Shown piece after piece: positions 27,309 through 36,626 of a stretch of DNA of 64,000 nucleotides. A program made the translations under genes and the position numbers. Within the stretch, counting starts at the first letter, position 1; every line of letters starts with the position of its first letter. The notes beneath the pieces were generated by a model. That model saw only the letters and a program-made list of their open reading frames with translations. It made no database searches and had not been told where the DNA came from. The stretch comes from JAOPZW01 sp963803375. Its GTDB lineage: Bacteria; Actinomycetota; Thermoleophilia; Solirubrobacterales; Solirubrobacteraceae. Where the stretch lies: positions 13,678 through 77,677 of the forward strand of contig CAWDMB010000010.1 of NCBI GenBank assembly GCA_963803375.1. Reading direction: 5' to 3'.

Positions 27309-29972
27309 CTAGTCACCCAGTGCCGGGAATGGCCGCGGCGGGGCGACGGGCGCCACCCGCACCCGCGCGTCGACGGCCACCGCGCCGCCGGGCGAGACGA
27401 CCACGGGGTTGAGGTCGAGCTCGACCACCGTCGGGTGAGCGGCGGCCAGGGCGCCGATGCGCACGACGACGTCCTCGAGCGCGGCCACGTCGGAGCGCGG
27501 CGCGCCGCGGTAGCCGTCGAGCAGCGGGAACGTCCGCAGGCCGCGAAGCATCTCGCAGGCCTCGGCCGGGGTCACGGGCGCCAAGCGCACCTGCACGTCG
27601 CCGAGCAGCTCGACCGCCCTGCCGCCCGCGGCGCAGGCGACCACGGGACCGAAGCGCGGGTCGCCGACGACGCCGACCAGCATCTCGACGCCCGACGGCG
27701 CCATCGCCTGGACGAGGAAGCGCTCGGCGTCGAGCGAGCGATGCAGCTCGCGTGCCGCGCGGGTGACCTCCGAGGCACCGTTGAGTCCGAGCCGCACCGC
27801 GTCGGCGTCGCGCTTGTGTAGCAGGCCGGGGACGATCGCCTTGAGAGCGACGGGTCCCCCGAGCGTGACGGCACAGCGCCCGGCGGCATCTGGCGAGGTC
27901 GCGACGACCGCCTCGGCGAGCGGGATCCCGTGGGCACGCAGGAGCGCGGCCGTGTCCTCGACGCCGAGCCACCCCTCGCCCTCGACGAGCGCACGCGCGA
28001 GCACGGCGTGCGCTGCGTCGGCGTCGATCCCGGCCGGCGGCGTCGCGATCGCGGCGGGGCGCCGGCGTCGTCGCGCGTGGCGCGCAGCGTGGCCGAGTGC
28101 ACGTGCCGCCTGCTCTGGGGTGTCGTAGATCGGCACCCCTGCCGCCACACTCGGCACCCCCGGCGCCATGACGACGCTCAGCACCGGCGTCTGCGAGCGA
28201 TTCGCGCGCCGCGCCGCGGCACGGACCGCGCGCAAGACGGGGTCCGCGCGCCGGCCGGGCAGGGGCGGGATGAAGATCGCCACCACCGCGTCGACGCCCG
28301 GGTCGGCGGCGACCGCCTCGATCGCGCGGCGGAAGTCCGCCTCGGTGGCGGCGGCGAGCATGTCGACGGGGTTGCCGACGGCGGCGGATGCGGGCAGCAG
28401 CTCGCGCAGACCCTCGCGCGTGGCGTCACCCAGCGGCTCGACTCGCAGACCCGCGGCAGCGCATGCGTCGGCGCAGGCGATGCCCGGGCCGCCCGCGTTG
28501 GTGACGATCGCGATCCGATCGCCACGCGGAAGCGGCTGACCCGCAAGCAGAGCGGCGACGTCGAGCTGCTCGTCCAGCGTGTCGACGCGGATGACGCCCG
28601 CGTGGTCGAAGAGGGCGTCGACCGTCGCCTCCGACGCCTCCACGAGCGCGCCGGTGTGCGACGACGCCGCGCGCTTGCCCGCCGCAGTGCGCGCGCTCTT
28701 GACGGCGATCACGGGCTTTGTCGCGGTCAGCCGACGCGTGATCTGGCCGAACCGCCGCGGGTTGCCGAGCGACTCGAGGTACAGCAGCACCACGTCCGTG
28801 CCGGGATCGTGCTCCCAGAAGCGCAGGAAATCGTTGCCGGAGAGGTCGGCCTTGTCGCCCATCGAGACGAACGAGGACAGGCCCAGCCCGCGGCGCGCCG
28901 CCAGCCCGAGCGCGGCGATGCCGTAGGCGCCGCTCTGCGAGGCGAAGGCGATGCGCCCGGCGGGCGGCCGCCCGGGCGCGAAGGTCGCGTTGAGCTGCAC
29001 GGCCGGATCGGTGTTGAGCACGCCGAGGCAGTTGGGCCCGACCAGCCGGATCCCGGCCGCGCGGCAGATCGCCAGCAGCTCGTCCTCGAGCACGCGGCCC
29101 TCCGGCCCGGTCTCGCCGAAGCCCGCCGAGAGCACGACGAGCGCGCGCAGCCCCTTCTCCGCGCACTCCCGCGCGACCGCTGGCACGCGCTCCGCGGCGA
29201 CCGCCACGACGGCCAGCTCGACGGGTTCAGGCACGTCGAGCACCGAGGCGAAGGCACGGCGCCCCGCGATCGTGTTCGCGTGGGGGTTGATCGGGTACAG
29301 CGCCCCGGCGAAGCCGCCGGCGACAAGGTTGCTCACGACCGCGCCGCCGATGCTGCCACGCCGGCGCGAGGCGCCGATCACGGCGACCGACGTCGGTGCC
29401 AGCACGTGACCGACCGCGGCCACGGCCGCGAGGTCGTCGCGCTCCTCGAAGCGCGCCCGGGCCTCGGGACCGAGCCGCGCGGGCAACTCGACGTGCAGCT
29501 CGCCCGGCTCGGCGCGCACGTCGAGCGGGAAGCCCGAGTCGCGGAAGACCCGCAGCATCCGGTGGTTGGAGGGGTGGACGACGGCGGTGAAGGTGTCCAC
29601 ACCGCGCGCCACGGCAAGCTGGGCGAGGTGGGCCAGCAGGACCGTGCCGATTCCGCGCCCCTGCCAGGCGTCGTCGACCTCGAAGGTGACCTCCGCGCGG
29701 CCGGGCCCGTTCGGCATGAAGCAGGCATGCGCGACGGCGCGCCGCGGGGTGCCGGCGAGCGCCAGCAGGCCGACACCGTCGGCCGTCAGGCGCTCGGCCG
29801 CGCGGCCGAAGCAGACCTCCGCCCCGAGGAAGCGCAACCAGCGCGCATCGGGCGACAGGCGCTCGAGCAGGTCGCACACGAGGCCGGCGTCGTCCGGGCC
29901 AGTGCCGCGCACGTGCGCGGTCGAGCCGTCACGCAGGACGATCTCGTTCTCGTCGCGAAGGGTCAGGTCCAT
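27309..29972 (-). CDS. GNAT acetyltransferase fused to NDP-forming acyl-CoA synthetase (Pat-like)
   Basis: 887 residues from ATG 29972. Domains in order: GNAT (about 15-165, acetyl-CoA motif QGRGIG near 118-123); CoA-binding Rossmann domain (about 190-290, SVAVIGASRRRGSIGG); succinyl-CoA ligase-like domains (about 300-640); ATP-grasp (about 660-880). SSHTGALVE near residue 440 keeps the His phosphorylated in ADP-forming acyl-CoA synthetases. In studied Pat lysine acetyltransferases the synthetase part is considered inactive. It could be a regulatory acetyltransferase of acyl-CoA synthetases or a bifunctional enzyme. The neighbouring fadD is a plausible target. Confidence 0.88.
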   Translation of the reverse strand: MDLTLRDENEIVLRDGSTAHVRGTGPDDAGLVCDLLERLSPDARWLRFLGAEVCFGRAAERLTADGVGLLALAGTPRRAVAHACFMPNGPGRAEVTFEVDDAWQGRGIGTVLLAHLAQLAVARGVDTFTAVVHPSNHRMLRVFRDSGFPLDVRAEPGELHVELPARLGPEARARFEERDDLAAVAAVGHVLAPTSVAVIGASRRRGSIGGAVVSNLVAGGFAGALYPINPHANTIAGRRAFASVLDVPEPVELAVVAVAAERVPAVARECAEKGLRALVVLSAGFGETGPEGRVLEDELLAICRAAGIRLVGPNCLGVLNTDPAVQLNATFAPGRPPAGRIAFASQSGAYGIAALGLAARRGLGLSSFVSMGDKADLSGNDFLRFWEHDPGTDVVLLYLESLGNPRRFGQITRRLTATKPVIAVKSARTAAGKRAASSHTGALVEASEATVDALFDHAGVIRVDTLDEQLDVAALLAGQPLPRGDRIAIVTNAGGPGIACADACAAAGLRVEPLGDATREGLRELLPASAAVGNPVDMLAAATEADFRRAIEAVAADPGVDAVVAIFIPPLPGRRADPVLRAVRAAARRANRSQTPVLSVVMAPGVPSVAAGVPIYDTPEQAARALGHAARHARRRRRPAAIATPPAGIDADAAHAVLARALVEGEGWLGVEDTAALLRAHGIPLAEAVVATSPDAAGRCAVTLGGPVALKAIVPGLLHKRDADAVRLGLNGASEVTRAARELHRSLDAERFLVQAMAPSGVEMLVGVVGDPRFGPVVACAAGGRAVELLGDVQVRLAPVTPAEACEMLRGLRTFPLLDGYRGAPRSDVAALEDVVVRIGALAAAHPTVVELDLNPVVVSPGGAVAVDARVRVAPVAPPRPFPALGD

Positions 29973-30055
29973 TGCCGCTCCACCCACGTCGTCAGGTCCG
30001 CTCGAGCGGCTCGCCGCTCCGGCTCGCCGTGAGCGGCGACAGCGCGGGATACCCT

Positions 30056-30270
30056 GGCGATGGCGATCCCCGCCACCACGACTTCGACCGGCCCAACCTA
30101 TCGTCACTGCGCAAGGGCTATTACGGCGCAGCGAGCATGCCCGTCGAGGGCCTGCGCGAGATCAGCGAGCGCCTCCCCAGGCTCGCCTGTGGAACCTCTA
30201 CGGGCAGACCGAGATGGCGCCCGTTGCGACCATGCTCCGGCCCGATGACCAGGTGGCAAGGCGGGCTCCG
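30056..30270 (+). pseudogene. Remnant of an AMP-forming acyl-CoA synthetase (fadD)
   Basis: In the 315-nt gap between two minus-strand genes the plus strand holds a decayed ligase fragment. Frame A (about 30065-30170) reads HHDFDRPNLSSLRKGYYGAA and MPVEGLREISERLP. After a shift near 30170-30180 the next frame reads WNLYGQTEMAPVATMLRPDD. These are the consecutive core motifs of fatty-acyl-CoA ligases (the YGxTE adenylate site). Both ends are missing. It is convergent with, and not a copy of, the intact ligase next door. Confidence 0.75.
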
Positions 30271-30287
30271 CCGGACGCGCCCCCCGC

Positions 30288-32090
30288 TCAGGCTCTCGCT
30301 GCAGCGGCTGAGTTGCCGTCGTCGCGACGGCGGTAGATGGCGTCGATGGTGTCGGTGTACTTGTCCTGGACGACGTTGCGTTTGATCTTCAGGGTCGGGG
30401 TGAGCTCGCCGGCCTCTTGGGAGAGCTCGTGGGGCAGGATCTCGAAGCGTTTGATCTGCTCGACGGGGGCGTAGTGCGAATTGACCTCGTCGATCGCGTT
30501 CTGTATCTCGGCGCGCATCGTGTCGGAGCGGTGGAGCTGCTCGAGATCGAGGTCGTGCTCGTGCGCGAACGCCGGTGTCTGCTCGGCGTCGAGCGTGATC
30601 AATGCCACCAGGTACGGGCGGCCGTCGCCCGTCACGACCGCCTGCGAGATCCAGCGGTTGCCCAAGAGCGCGTTCTCGAGGTTCGTGGGCGTGATGTTCT
30701 TGCCGCCGGCGGTGATGATGATGTCCTTCTCGCGGCCGGTGATGGAGAGAAAGCCGTCGTCGAGTCGTCCGAGATCGCCGGTGTGCAGCCAGCCGTCGAC
30801 CAGCGCCTCGCGGGTCGCCTGCGGGTCTCGGTAGTAGCCCCTGAAGATGTTGGGGCCCTTGATCAGGATCTCGCCGTTGTCGGCGATTCGGACCTCGACG
30901 CCCGGCAGCGGCGGGCCGACGGATCCCAGTCGGAACGCGTCGAGGGTGTTGACGGTCGCCACGCTGGCGGTCTCGGTGAGGCCATAGCCCTCCATGACGG
31001 GCACGCCGCAGGCATGGAAGAACTCGAGGATCTCGGGGGCGATCGGCGCCGCTCCGGTCACGGCTTGGCGCAGGCGCCCGCCGAACAGGTTGCGCACGTT
31101 CACGTACAAGGCCTGCTCGGCGCGGTCGAACGCCGCCTGCAGCTGCTCGGACACCGGCTCGCCCCGTCGGCGCGCCTGCCGGACCGCCAGTCCGACGCGC
31201 GTTGCCTGCTCGAGCTGGTCGCGGTCGCCGGTGGTCGTGGCCTGCGTGTGGATCTTCTCGAAGATCCGCGGCACCGACGGAAACAACGTGGGCTGCAGCT
31301 CCATCAGGTTGGCCACGATCTTCTGCGGATCCTTCTCCCAGTAGGCCAGCGTGGCGCCGAGGTCGAGCACCACGAATTGGATGACCAGCGCCAGCGCGTG
31401 CGCCAACGGCAAGAACAGGTAGACGACGTCGTCGGCGTGGACCACGGCTTGGGCCTCGATCGCCGATGTGACCGCGCGGTAGTTGCCGTGCGTGAGCTCG
31501 CACGCCTTGGGCGGCCCGGTCGTGCCCGACGTGTAGATGAACAGGCAGTCGGCCTCCGGACTGATCGCGGCGCGGCGCTGCTCGAGCTCCCCGCCCTCGC
31601 GCCGTCGCCCCCGCTCGCGCAGCGCAGCGAGGGAGAGCGCGCCGCCGTCAACGTCGGCGGACTCCATCACGATCACGAACTCCAGCGCCGGCAACTCGGC
31701 CGCGACCGCCCGGATCTTCGCCAACTGCTCGGCGTCCTCGACGAAGACCGCCCGCGACTCGGAATGCCCGAGCACGTACTGGCACTCCTCCGCCGAGTTG
31801 GTCTGGTAGATCGACACCGCGACGGCGCCCGTCGCGAACGTGGCAAAGCAGGCGTAGGTCCACTCCGGGCGCGTGTGCGACAGGATCGAGACCCTGTCGC
31901 CGGGCTCGATGCCGAGATCGACGAGCCCCAGCGCCACCTCCGCCACCGTGCGCTCGAGCTCCGCATAGGAGACATCGACCCACCGCTCGTCAACCTTGTG
32001 CCTCAACGCCGGCTTGCCCCGGTGGCGCCCCGCCGCCACCGCGACCAGATCGGCCATCGTCCGCGAACCCGTACCCGTCGTCCCCTGCAT
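30288..32090 (-). CDS. fadD: Long-chain acyl-CoA synthetase (AMP-forming)
   Basis: 600 residues from ATG 32090, preceded by AAAGGGCGG; the frame is open further upstream without homology. The P-loop-like motif is IYTSGTTGPPKACELTHGN, the adenylate motif is EGYGLTET, and GWLHTGDLG and GREKDIIITAGGKNI follow. The catalytic Lys is near PTLKIKRN. This is the long-chain FadD15-like branch. It activates fatty acids to acyl-CoA at the inner membrane face. Confidence 0.93.
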   Translation of the reverse strand: MQGTTGTGSRTMADLVAVAAGRHRGKPALRHKVDERWVDVSYAELERTVAEVALGLVDLGIEPGDRVSILSHTRPEWTYACFATFATGAVAVSIYQTNSAEECQYVLGHSESRAVFVEDAEQLAKIRAVAAELPALEFVIVMESADVDGGALSLAALRERGRRREGGELEQRRAAISPEADCLFIYTSGTTGPPKACELTHGNYRAVTSAIEAQAVVHADDVVYLFLPLAHALALVIQFVVLDLGATLAYWEKDPQKIVANLMELQPTLFPSVPRIFEKIHTQATTTGDRDQLEQATRVGLAVRQARRRGEPVSEQLQAAFDRAEQALYVNVRNLFGGRLRQAVTGAAPIAPEILEFFHACGVPVMEGYGLTETASVATVNTLDAFRLGSVGPPLPGVEVRIADNGEILIKGPNIFRGYYRDPQATREALVDGWLHTGDLGRLDDGFLSITGREKDIIITAGGKNITPTNLENALLGNRWISQAVVTGDGRPYLVALITLDAEQTPAFAHEHDLDLEQLHRSDTMRAEIQNAIDEVNSHYAPVEQIKRFEILPHELSQEAGELTPTLKIKRNVVQDKYTDTIDAIYRRRDDGNSAAAARA

Positions 32091-32134
32091 ACCGCGGCCG
32101 CCCTTTCGCCTGCACCCGGAGAACCAAGCGCGCG

Positions 32135-32140
32135 AGTATA
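32135..32140 (-). promoter_or_regulatory. -10-like box for fadD
   Basis: TATACT on the minus strand lies 44 nt before the fadD ATG, inside the unusually AT-containing stretch CCTCATATACTC. No convincing -35 hexamer is seen at 16-18 bp. The rest of the 157-bp gap holds no gene that I can support. Confidence 0.4.
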
Positions 32141-32247
32141 TGAGGCCAGGGCCGTCAGCCCGCTGGCGCTCGAACTGTGGCACGGGCGTCCGGAGCCGCG
32201 CTTCTGGGGCCCGCTCCCGAGCCCGGCGCAGGAGTTGACGGCGGCCC

Positions 32248-33471
32248 TCAGCCGCGCGGAGGCGCGCAGACCATCGCCACGCGGTTGCGCTCGGTGCCCG
32301 CGCCGGACACGAAGATGCCCGACGCGATCACGAGCCCGCGGATCACTACGCTGTCGCTCGCCTTGACGCCCGTCGACGGCGTCCAGAGGTCGCACGTTCC
32401 GAGGTAGGCCTGCGCCTTCGGCGCCCGGAAGACGATCGTCTGGGGCCGGCGCGCGACCTGGGGCGTCGCCGCGAGGATCTGGACGCGGAGCGCGACGAGC
32501 TTGCCGGCGAAGAGGGGCGTCTGCTCGTTGAGGTCCTCGAGCGTCGTCTCCTGCACGCCGACCCGATCCGGGATGTCCCCCGACTCGACGAACGCGCCGA
32601 AGTGCCTTCTCCAGGCGCGCACGGACTCGCGATAGACGAGCGGCGGGAACTTCCATTGGGCCGAGAGCTTGATCTTCAGGAGCGTCGTCTCGATCGCGCG
32701 ATCGGTCGGGTCGCGGACGTCGACCGTGAAGCGCGAGACCGGCTGCGGGCCGATCGGGCGCACCGCCCGCTGCACGCGCGAGATGCGCAGGTCCACCACC
32801 TGGTCGCGCTCGATCGCCACCGTCCGGCCGATCGTCTTGTTGCGCACCTCGGGCGCGAGCACGACCACGTTGCTGGACTGCCCGAGCAGGAAGCCGCTCG
32901 TGCGCCCGCCGTCCTCGAACTGGACGTCGGCGAAGTCGAGCTTCACGGGCGGGCTGTAGGCGCGCGCGAACGCGAGGATGCCGCCGAAGACGGCCACGAC
33001 GGCGAAGAAGCCCCAGCCGAGCGGCCCGAAGCCCGACGGTCGGCTCATGACGAGCACGAGCACCGCCGTCGCGATCATCGTCGCCAGCACGACGACCACG
33101 AGCATCGCGGTCGTCAGCGGCTGCAGCACCGTGTAGAACAGCAGCGGGGCGAGGGCGAGCACGGGGACGCCGAGCAGGCTCCAGAGGTCGTCCGTCGAGC
33201 CGCCCTTGAGGATCTGCGTCTGGTCCAGCAGCCAGAGGACCCCGGCGACCAGCAGCCCCGCGAACAGCGCGCCCGAGAGCACGCGGACGCCGGCGACGAG
33301 GATCTGCTCGCGCGGCAGCTCGGCGAGCGTCGAGTCGCTGGGCAGCCCGAGCGCGTGCAGGCGCGCGGCGGTCACGGCGCCACCGGCCAGCGACACGAAC
33401 ACGGCGATGCCCGCCGCCGCTCCGGCAATCTGGAAGACGAGGTCCCGAGTCCTGTTCGCGCTCTCCGCCAC
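32248..33471 (-). CDS. Membrane protein of unknown function
   Basis: 407 residues from GTG 33471. There are about five hydrophobic segments in the first 190 residues, including IAGAAAGIAVFVSLAGGAV, LFAGLLVAGVLWLL and MLVVVVLATMIATAVLVLVM. A soluble C-terminal domain of roughly 210 residues rich in beta-strand-like sequence follows (FTVDVRDPTDRAIETTLLKI). I do not recognise the family. It lies between the glycosidase and fadD, all on the same strand, within the insertion between pepQ and efp. Confidence 0.75.
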   Translation of the reverse strand: MAESANRTRDLVFQIAGAAAGIAVFVSLAGGAVTAARLHALGLPSDSTLAELPREQILVAGVRVLSGALFAGLLVAGVLWLLDQTQILKGGSTDDLWSLLGVPVLALAPLLFYTVLQPLTTAMLVVVVLATMIATAVLVLVMSRPSGFGPLGWGFFAVVAVFGGILAFARAYSPPVKLDFADVQFEDGGRTSGFLLGQSSNVVVLAPEVRNKTIGRTVAIERDQVVDLRISRVQRAVRPIGPQPVSRFTVDVRDPTDRAIETTLLKIKLSAQWKFPPLVYRESVRAWRRHFGAFVESGDIPDRVGVQETTLEDLNEQTPLFAGKLVALRVQILAATPQVARRPQTIVFRAPKAQAYLGTCDLWTPSTGVKASDSVVIRGLVIASGIFVSGAGTERNRVAMVCAPPRG

Positions 33472-33527
33472 GGCTGGTACGACCCTCGCAGCGGCGCCGG
33501 CGGCCGGCAAGCGCCGGCAGCTTTTGT

Positions 33528-35039
33528 TCAGCGCTCGACGAGCAGCGCGGCGCTGGCCGGCGGCAACGTCAGCCGCACCTCGCCGGCGCGGATCGCCACC
33601 GTGCCGGGCGCGGGGCGCCCCGGGAGGGCGCCCGAGGCTGTCGGCGCGCGGAAGCCCTGGCCGGCGAGGGTCACGCGGCCACCGGCGTCGAGCCCCGGGG
33701 CGCGCAGGCGCTGCAACGACGCCGAGCCCGCGCCGCCGCGCCCGACGCGCACGCGCAGCTCGCGCGCCTCGCCGGCGCTGCGGTTGATCAGGAGCACGCG
33801 CGCCGCGGCCCCCGCCCCCGCCGTGGCCCACGCGCGGACCTCGTCGCCGGCGCCGTCGAGGCGAACGGGCAGCAGCCGGCTGCCGGCGGGCGCGGCGCGG
33901 GCGAAGAGCAGGAGCCCGTAGTAGAGAGGGCGGACCGTCGCCGTCACCGGGCCTCCGACGGCCGGGCCGAAGGCGAACGGCGCGTAGAACGAGCCGCTCC
34001 ACGTGTGGACGTCGGCCTGCAGGGCGCCGGCGCGGGCGAGCGCGAAGAGCGCGTCGGGCGCCCAGAGGGCGGCGGCGAACGTGTCGCTCACGCCGGCGAC
34101 GCCGCCGCACACGGCGGAGTTGAGCTCGGCCACCCGCACCGGCAGGCCGCGCCCGACGTAGGGCGAGAGCGCGCGCGCGATGCCGCGCGAGGCGTCGTCG
34201 GTCAGCAGCCGCGCGCGCAGCCCGCCGTCGCCGGTCGAGGCGTTGCAGGCGGTCAGCGCGTAGACGTGCGCGACGAGCTGCCCGATGACGCCGGGCGCCG
34301 CGGCGAGCAGGCCTCCGACCGCGGCCCGTGCCCACGCGTCGGTCGCGAAGCCCCCGGCGGCGAGCACCGGCGAGTCCCCGAGCCCGCGGCGCAGGGACTT
34401 GGCGTAGCGCGAGGCCTCGCGCACGTACTGCGCCGGGCCGTAGCGCAGGCGCTGGCGCGGCCGGACGACGACGAGCCGTCCGACGCGGAACGTCCGCCCA
34501 CGCGCGTAGAGGTCGGGCTCGTTGCCGATCTCCAGCGCGCCCGGCGCCGCCCCGGCGGCGCGCACGGCCCGCACGAGCGCGAGCGCGTTGGACGGATCGT
34601 CGAGCGCGAGGTTCATCCCGAGCGCGACGGGCGCGCCGAGCGCCCGCTGGCCGGTGGCGAGACTGCGCGCCCACGCGGGACCGAGGTCGACGAGCACGCC
34701 CGGCGGGCGCGGCCGGCCGGCCGGGTTCCACCACGACTGGTCGCTCGAGTTGCCGCCGATCCGCAGGCCGACCGGGGCGTCCTGCGCGGCGCCGAGTGCG
34801 CGCGCGAGGCCGGCGAACGCGCGGTTCGGGGCGCCCGGCGAGCCCATGTAGGCGGGGACGCTCTGGTACTCGATCGAGAAGCCGAGGAACGAGCGCGGCA
34901 CCGCGCGGCCCGGGTGCGCCCGATCGACGGTGACGACGACGGGACCGCCCGGTGCGCTCGAGCCGGCCGCCGCGAGCCCGATCACGACCACGGCGGCCGC
35001 GCCGAGCACCCCGATCGCGACCGCAGCCCGCGCACGCAT
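33528..35039 (-). CDS. GH79-like glycoside hydrolase, secreted or membrane-anchored
   Basis: 503 residues. An N-terminal signal/anchor (about residues 5-28, AVAIGVLGAAAVVVIGLAAA) precedes a TIM barrel. GGNSSDQSWWNP, the acid/base motif LEIGNEPDLYARG and the nucleophile region RVAELNSAVCGG match the GH79 (heparanase/beta-glucuronidase) clan-A pattern. The last 120 residues form a beta domain typical of the family. It probably acts on glucuronide-containing polysaccharide outside the cell; the substrate is not predictable. Confidence 0.8.
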   Translation of the reverse strand: MRARAAVAIGVLGAAAVVVIGLAAAGSSAPGGPVVVTVDRAHPGRAVPRSFLGFSIEYQSVPAYMGSPGAPNRAFAGLARALGAAQDAPVGLRIGGNSSDQSWWNPAGRPRPPGVLVDLGPAWARSLATGQRALGAPVALGMNLALDDPSNALALVRAVRAAGAAPGALEIGNEPDLYARGRTFRVGRLVVVRPRQRLRYGPAQYVREASRYAKSLRRGLGDSPVLAAGGFATDAWARAAVGGLLAAAPGVIGQLVAHVYALTACNASTGDGGLRARLLTDDASRGIARALSPYVGRGLPVRVAELNSAVCGGVAGVSDTFAAALWAPDALFALARAGALQADVHTWSGSFYAPFAFGPAVGGPVTATVRPLYYGLLLFARAAPAGSRLLPVRLDGAGDEVRAWATAGAGAAARVLLINRSAGEARELRVRVGRGGAGSASLQRLRAPGLDAGGRVTLAGQGFRAPTASGALPGRPAPGTVAIRAGEVRLTLPPASAALLVER

Positions 35040-35091
35040 GGCTCGTGACGCTATCGGCGCCGGCGTCGCGGGACGCCGGGCGGGCGGACGC

Positions 35092-36177
35092 TCAGCGGAC
35101 CTCGAGCTCCTTGGGCAGCGAGGAGACGACTTCGCAGCCGTCGTCGGTGACGATGACGAGGTCCTCGATGCGCACGCCGACGCCGCCGGGGACGTAGACG
35201 CCCGGCTCGATCGTCACGACCATGCCCTCGGCCAGCGCCTCCTCACCCTGCTTGGACAGCCGCGGACCCTCGTGGACCTCGAGCCCGACGCCGTGGCCGA
35301 GGCCGTGGCCGAAGTGCTCGGCGTGACCGGCCGCGTCGATGACCGCGCGGGCCACCGCGTCGACCTCGCGGCCGGTCGGGCCGGGGCGCACCGCCTCGAG
35401 CGCGGCCTCATGGGCGCGGCGGACGAGCTCGTAGAGCTCGCGGTCACCGGCATCGGGCTCGCCGGTGGCGAACGTGCGCGTGCAGTCCGACGCGTAGCCG
35501 TCGAGCTGCGCGCCCCAGTCGATGACGCAGAGCGTCCCCGCCGGGATCTCGACGTCGCGCGGGCTCGCGTGCGGGCGGGCGCCGTGCTCGCCGGCGGCGA
35601 CGATCGGCGGGAACGACGCGGCCTCGGCGCCGAGGCGGCGCATCGCCACCTCGAGGTCGAGCGCGACGTCGCGCTCCGTGCGCCCGGCGAGTCCACGAGC
35701 GAGGACCTCGACGAGCGCGTCGTCGGCCAGCGCCGCCGCGGCGCGGACGCGGCCGAGCTCGTCGGCGTCCTTGCGCGCCCGCAGCTGCTCGACGAGCCCG
35801 CCGGCCGCGAGCAGCTCGACGCCGTCGGGCACGAGCCCCGCGAGCTTGGCGTGGTCGCCGACGCTGAGATGCGCGTCGTCGAAGCCCAGGCGCAGCGGCG
35901 CCGCCAGGCCGCGCTTGACGACCCCGGCGAGCAGGTCGACGGCGAGCTCGCGCTCCCACGCGGGGTCGAGCTCCTCGGCCGACTGCGTGAGGTAGCGGAA
36001 GTCGGTGACGAAGCGCCGCGTGCCGTCGCGGCCGATCACTGCCGCCGCGCTCGTGCCTGTGAAGCCGGTCAGCCAGCGCACGTTGACCAGCCGCGAGACG
36101 AGCAGCAGGTCGAGCTCGCGCGCGCTGGCGCGCTCGGAGAGCCGGTCGGCCCGAGCCGTCGAGACCGGCGCGCTCAC
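35092..36177 (-). CDS. pepQ: M24 aminopeptidase / Xaa-Pro dipeptidase
   Basis: 361 residues from GTG 36177, which overlaps the aroQ stop (GTGA). A creatinase-like N-domain (residues 1-120) is followed by the pita-bread metallopeptidase with ligands in VIDWGAQLDGYASDCTRTF (two Asp), HGLGHGVGLEVHEGP (His), TIEPGVY (Glu) and GVRIEDLV (Glu). It hydrolyses X-Pro dipeptides or N-terminal X-Pro bonds with two metal ions. The placement after aroQ is the conserved actinobacterial order. Confidence 0.94.
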   Translation of the reverse strand: MSAPVSTARADRLSERASARELDLLLVSRLVNVRWLTGFTGTSAAAVIGRDGTRRFVTDFRYLTQSAEELDPAWERELAVDLLAGVVKRGLAAPLRLGFDDAHLSVGDHAKLAGLVPDGVELLAAGGLVEQLRARKDADELGRVRAAAALADDALVEVLARGLAGRTERDVALDLEVAMRRLGAEAASFPPIVAAGEHGARPHASPRDVEIPAGTLCVIDWGAQLDGYASDCTRTFATGEPDAGDRELYELVRRAHEAALEAVRPGPTGREVDAVARAVIDAAGHAEHFGHGLGHGVGLEVHEGPRLSKQGEEALAEGMVVTIEPGVYVPGGVGVRIEDLVIVTDDGCEVVSSLPKELEVR

Positions 36178-36626
36178 GACCGGTCGAACTCCCGCTTGAG
36201 CGCCGCGAGGGCCGCGCGATAGCCCTCCGGGCCCTGTCCGCTGATCGTGGCGAGGCAGAGGTCGCGCACGACCGAGGTGCGCCGCCACGGCTCGCGCGCG
36301 GTGACGTCGGAGAGGTGCACCTCGACCGCGGGCAGGCCGGCGATCTCGAGGGCGTCGTGGATCGCCCACGCGTAGTGCGTCCACGCCCCGGGGTTGAGGA
36401 CGATCCCGTCCGCGAGCTCGCGCGCGCGGTGCAGGTGCTCGACGAATTCGTGCTCGGCGTTCGTCTGGAAGAAGCGCGTCTGCAGCCCGAGCTCGCGGGC
36501 GGCCTGGCCGATGTAGCGCTCGAGCGCGTCGAAGCCCATGTCGCCGTAGATCGCGGGATCGCGGCGGGCGAGCTGGTCGAGGTTGACGCCGTGCAGGATG
36601 GCGACGCGGGCGCGCTGCATGGTCAC
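36174..36626 (-). CDS. aroQ: 3-dehydroquinate dehydratase, type II
   Basis: 150 residues from GTG 36626, which overlaps the upstream stop as GTGA; ATG 36620 two codons later is an alternative. HGVNLDQLARRDPAIYG carries the catalytic Tyr region, followed by FFQTNAEHEFVEHLH, LNPGAWTHYAWAIHDAL and EVHLSDVTAREPWR. It dehydrates 3-dehydroquinate, the third shikimate step, directly after the fused aroK-aroB in the same transcript. Confidence 0.95.
   Translation of the reverse strand: MTMQRARVAILHGVNLDQLARRDPAIYGDMGFDALERYIGQAARELGLQTRFFQTNAEHEFVEHLHRARELADGIVLNPGAWTHYAWAIHDALEIAGLPAVEVHLSDVTAREPWRRTSVVRDLCLATISGQGPEGYRAALAALKREFDRS

Noticed and set aside
27930..30032. Long plus-strand ORF (about 700 codons) opposite the GNAT/ligase gene
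   Set aside because: It is an antisense shadow typical of GC-rich DNA: no domain, Arg/Asp/His-rich low-complexity translation, and the opposite strand encodes a full conserved protein.
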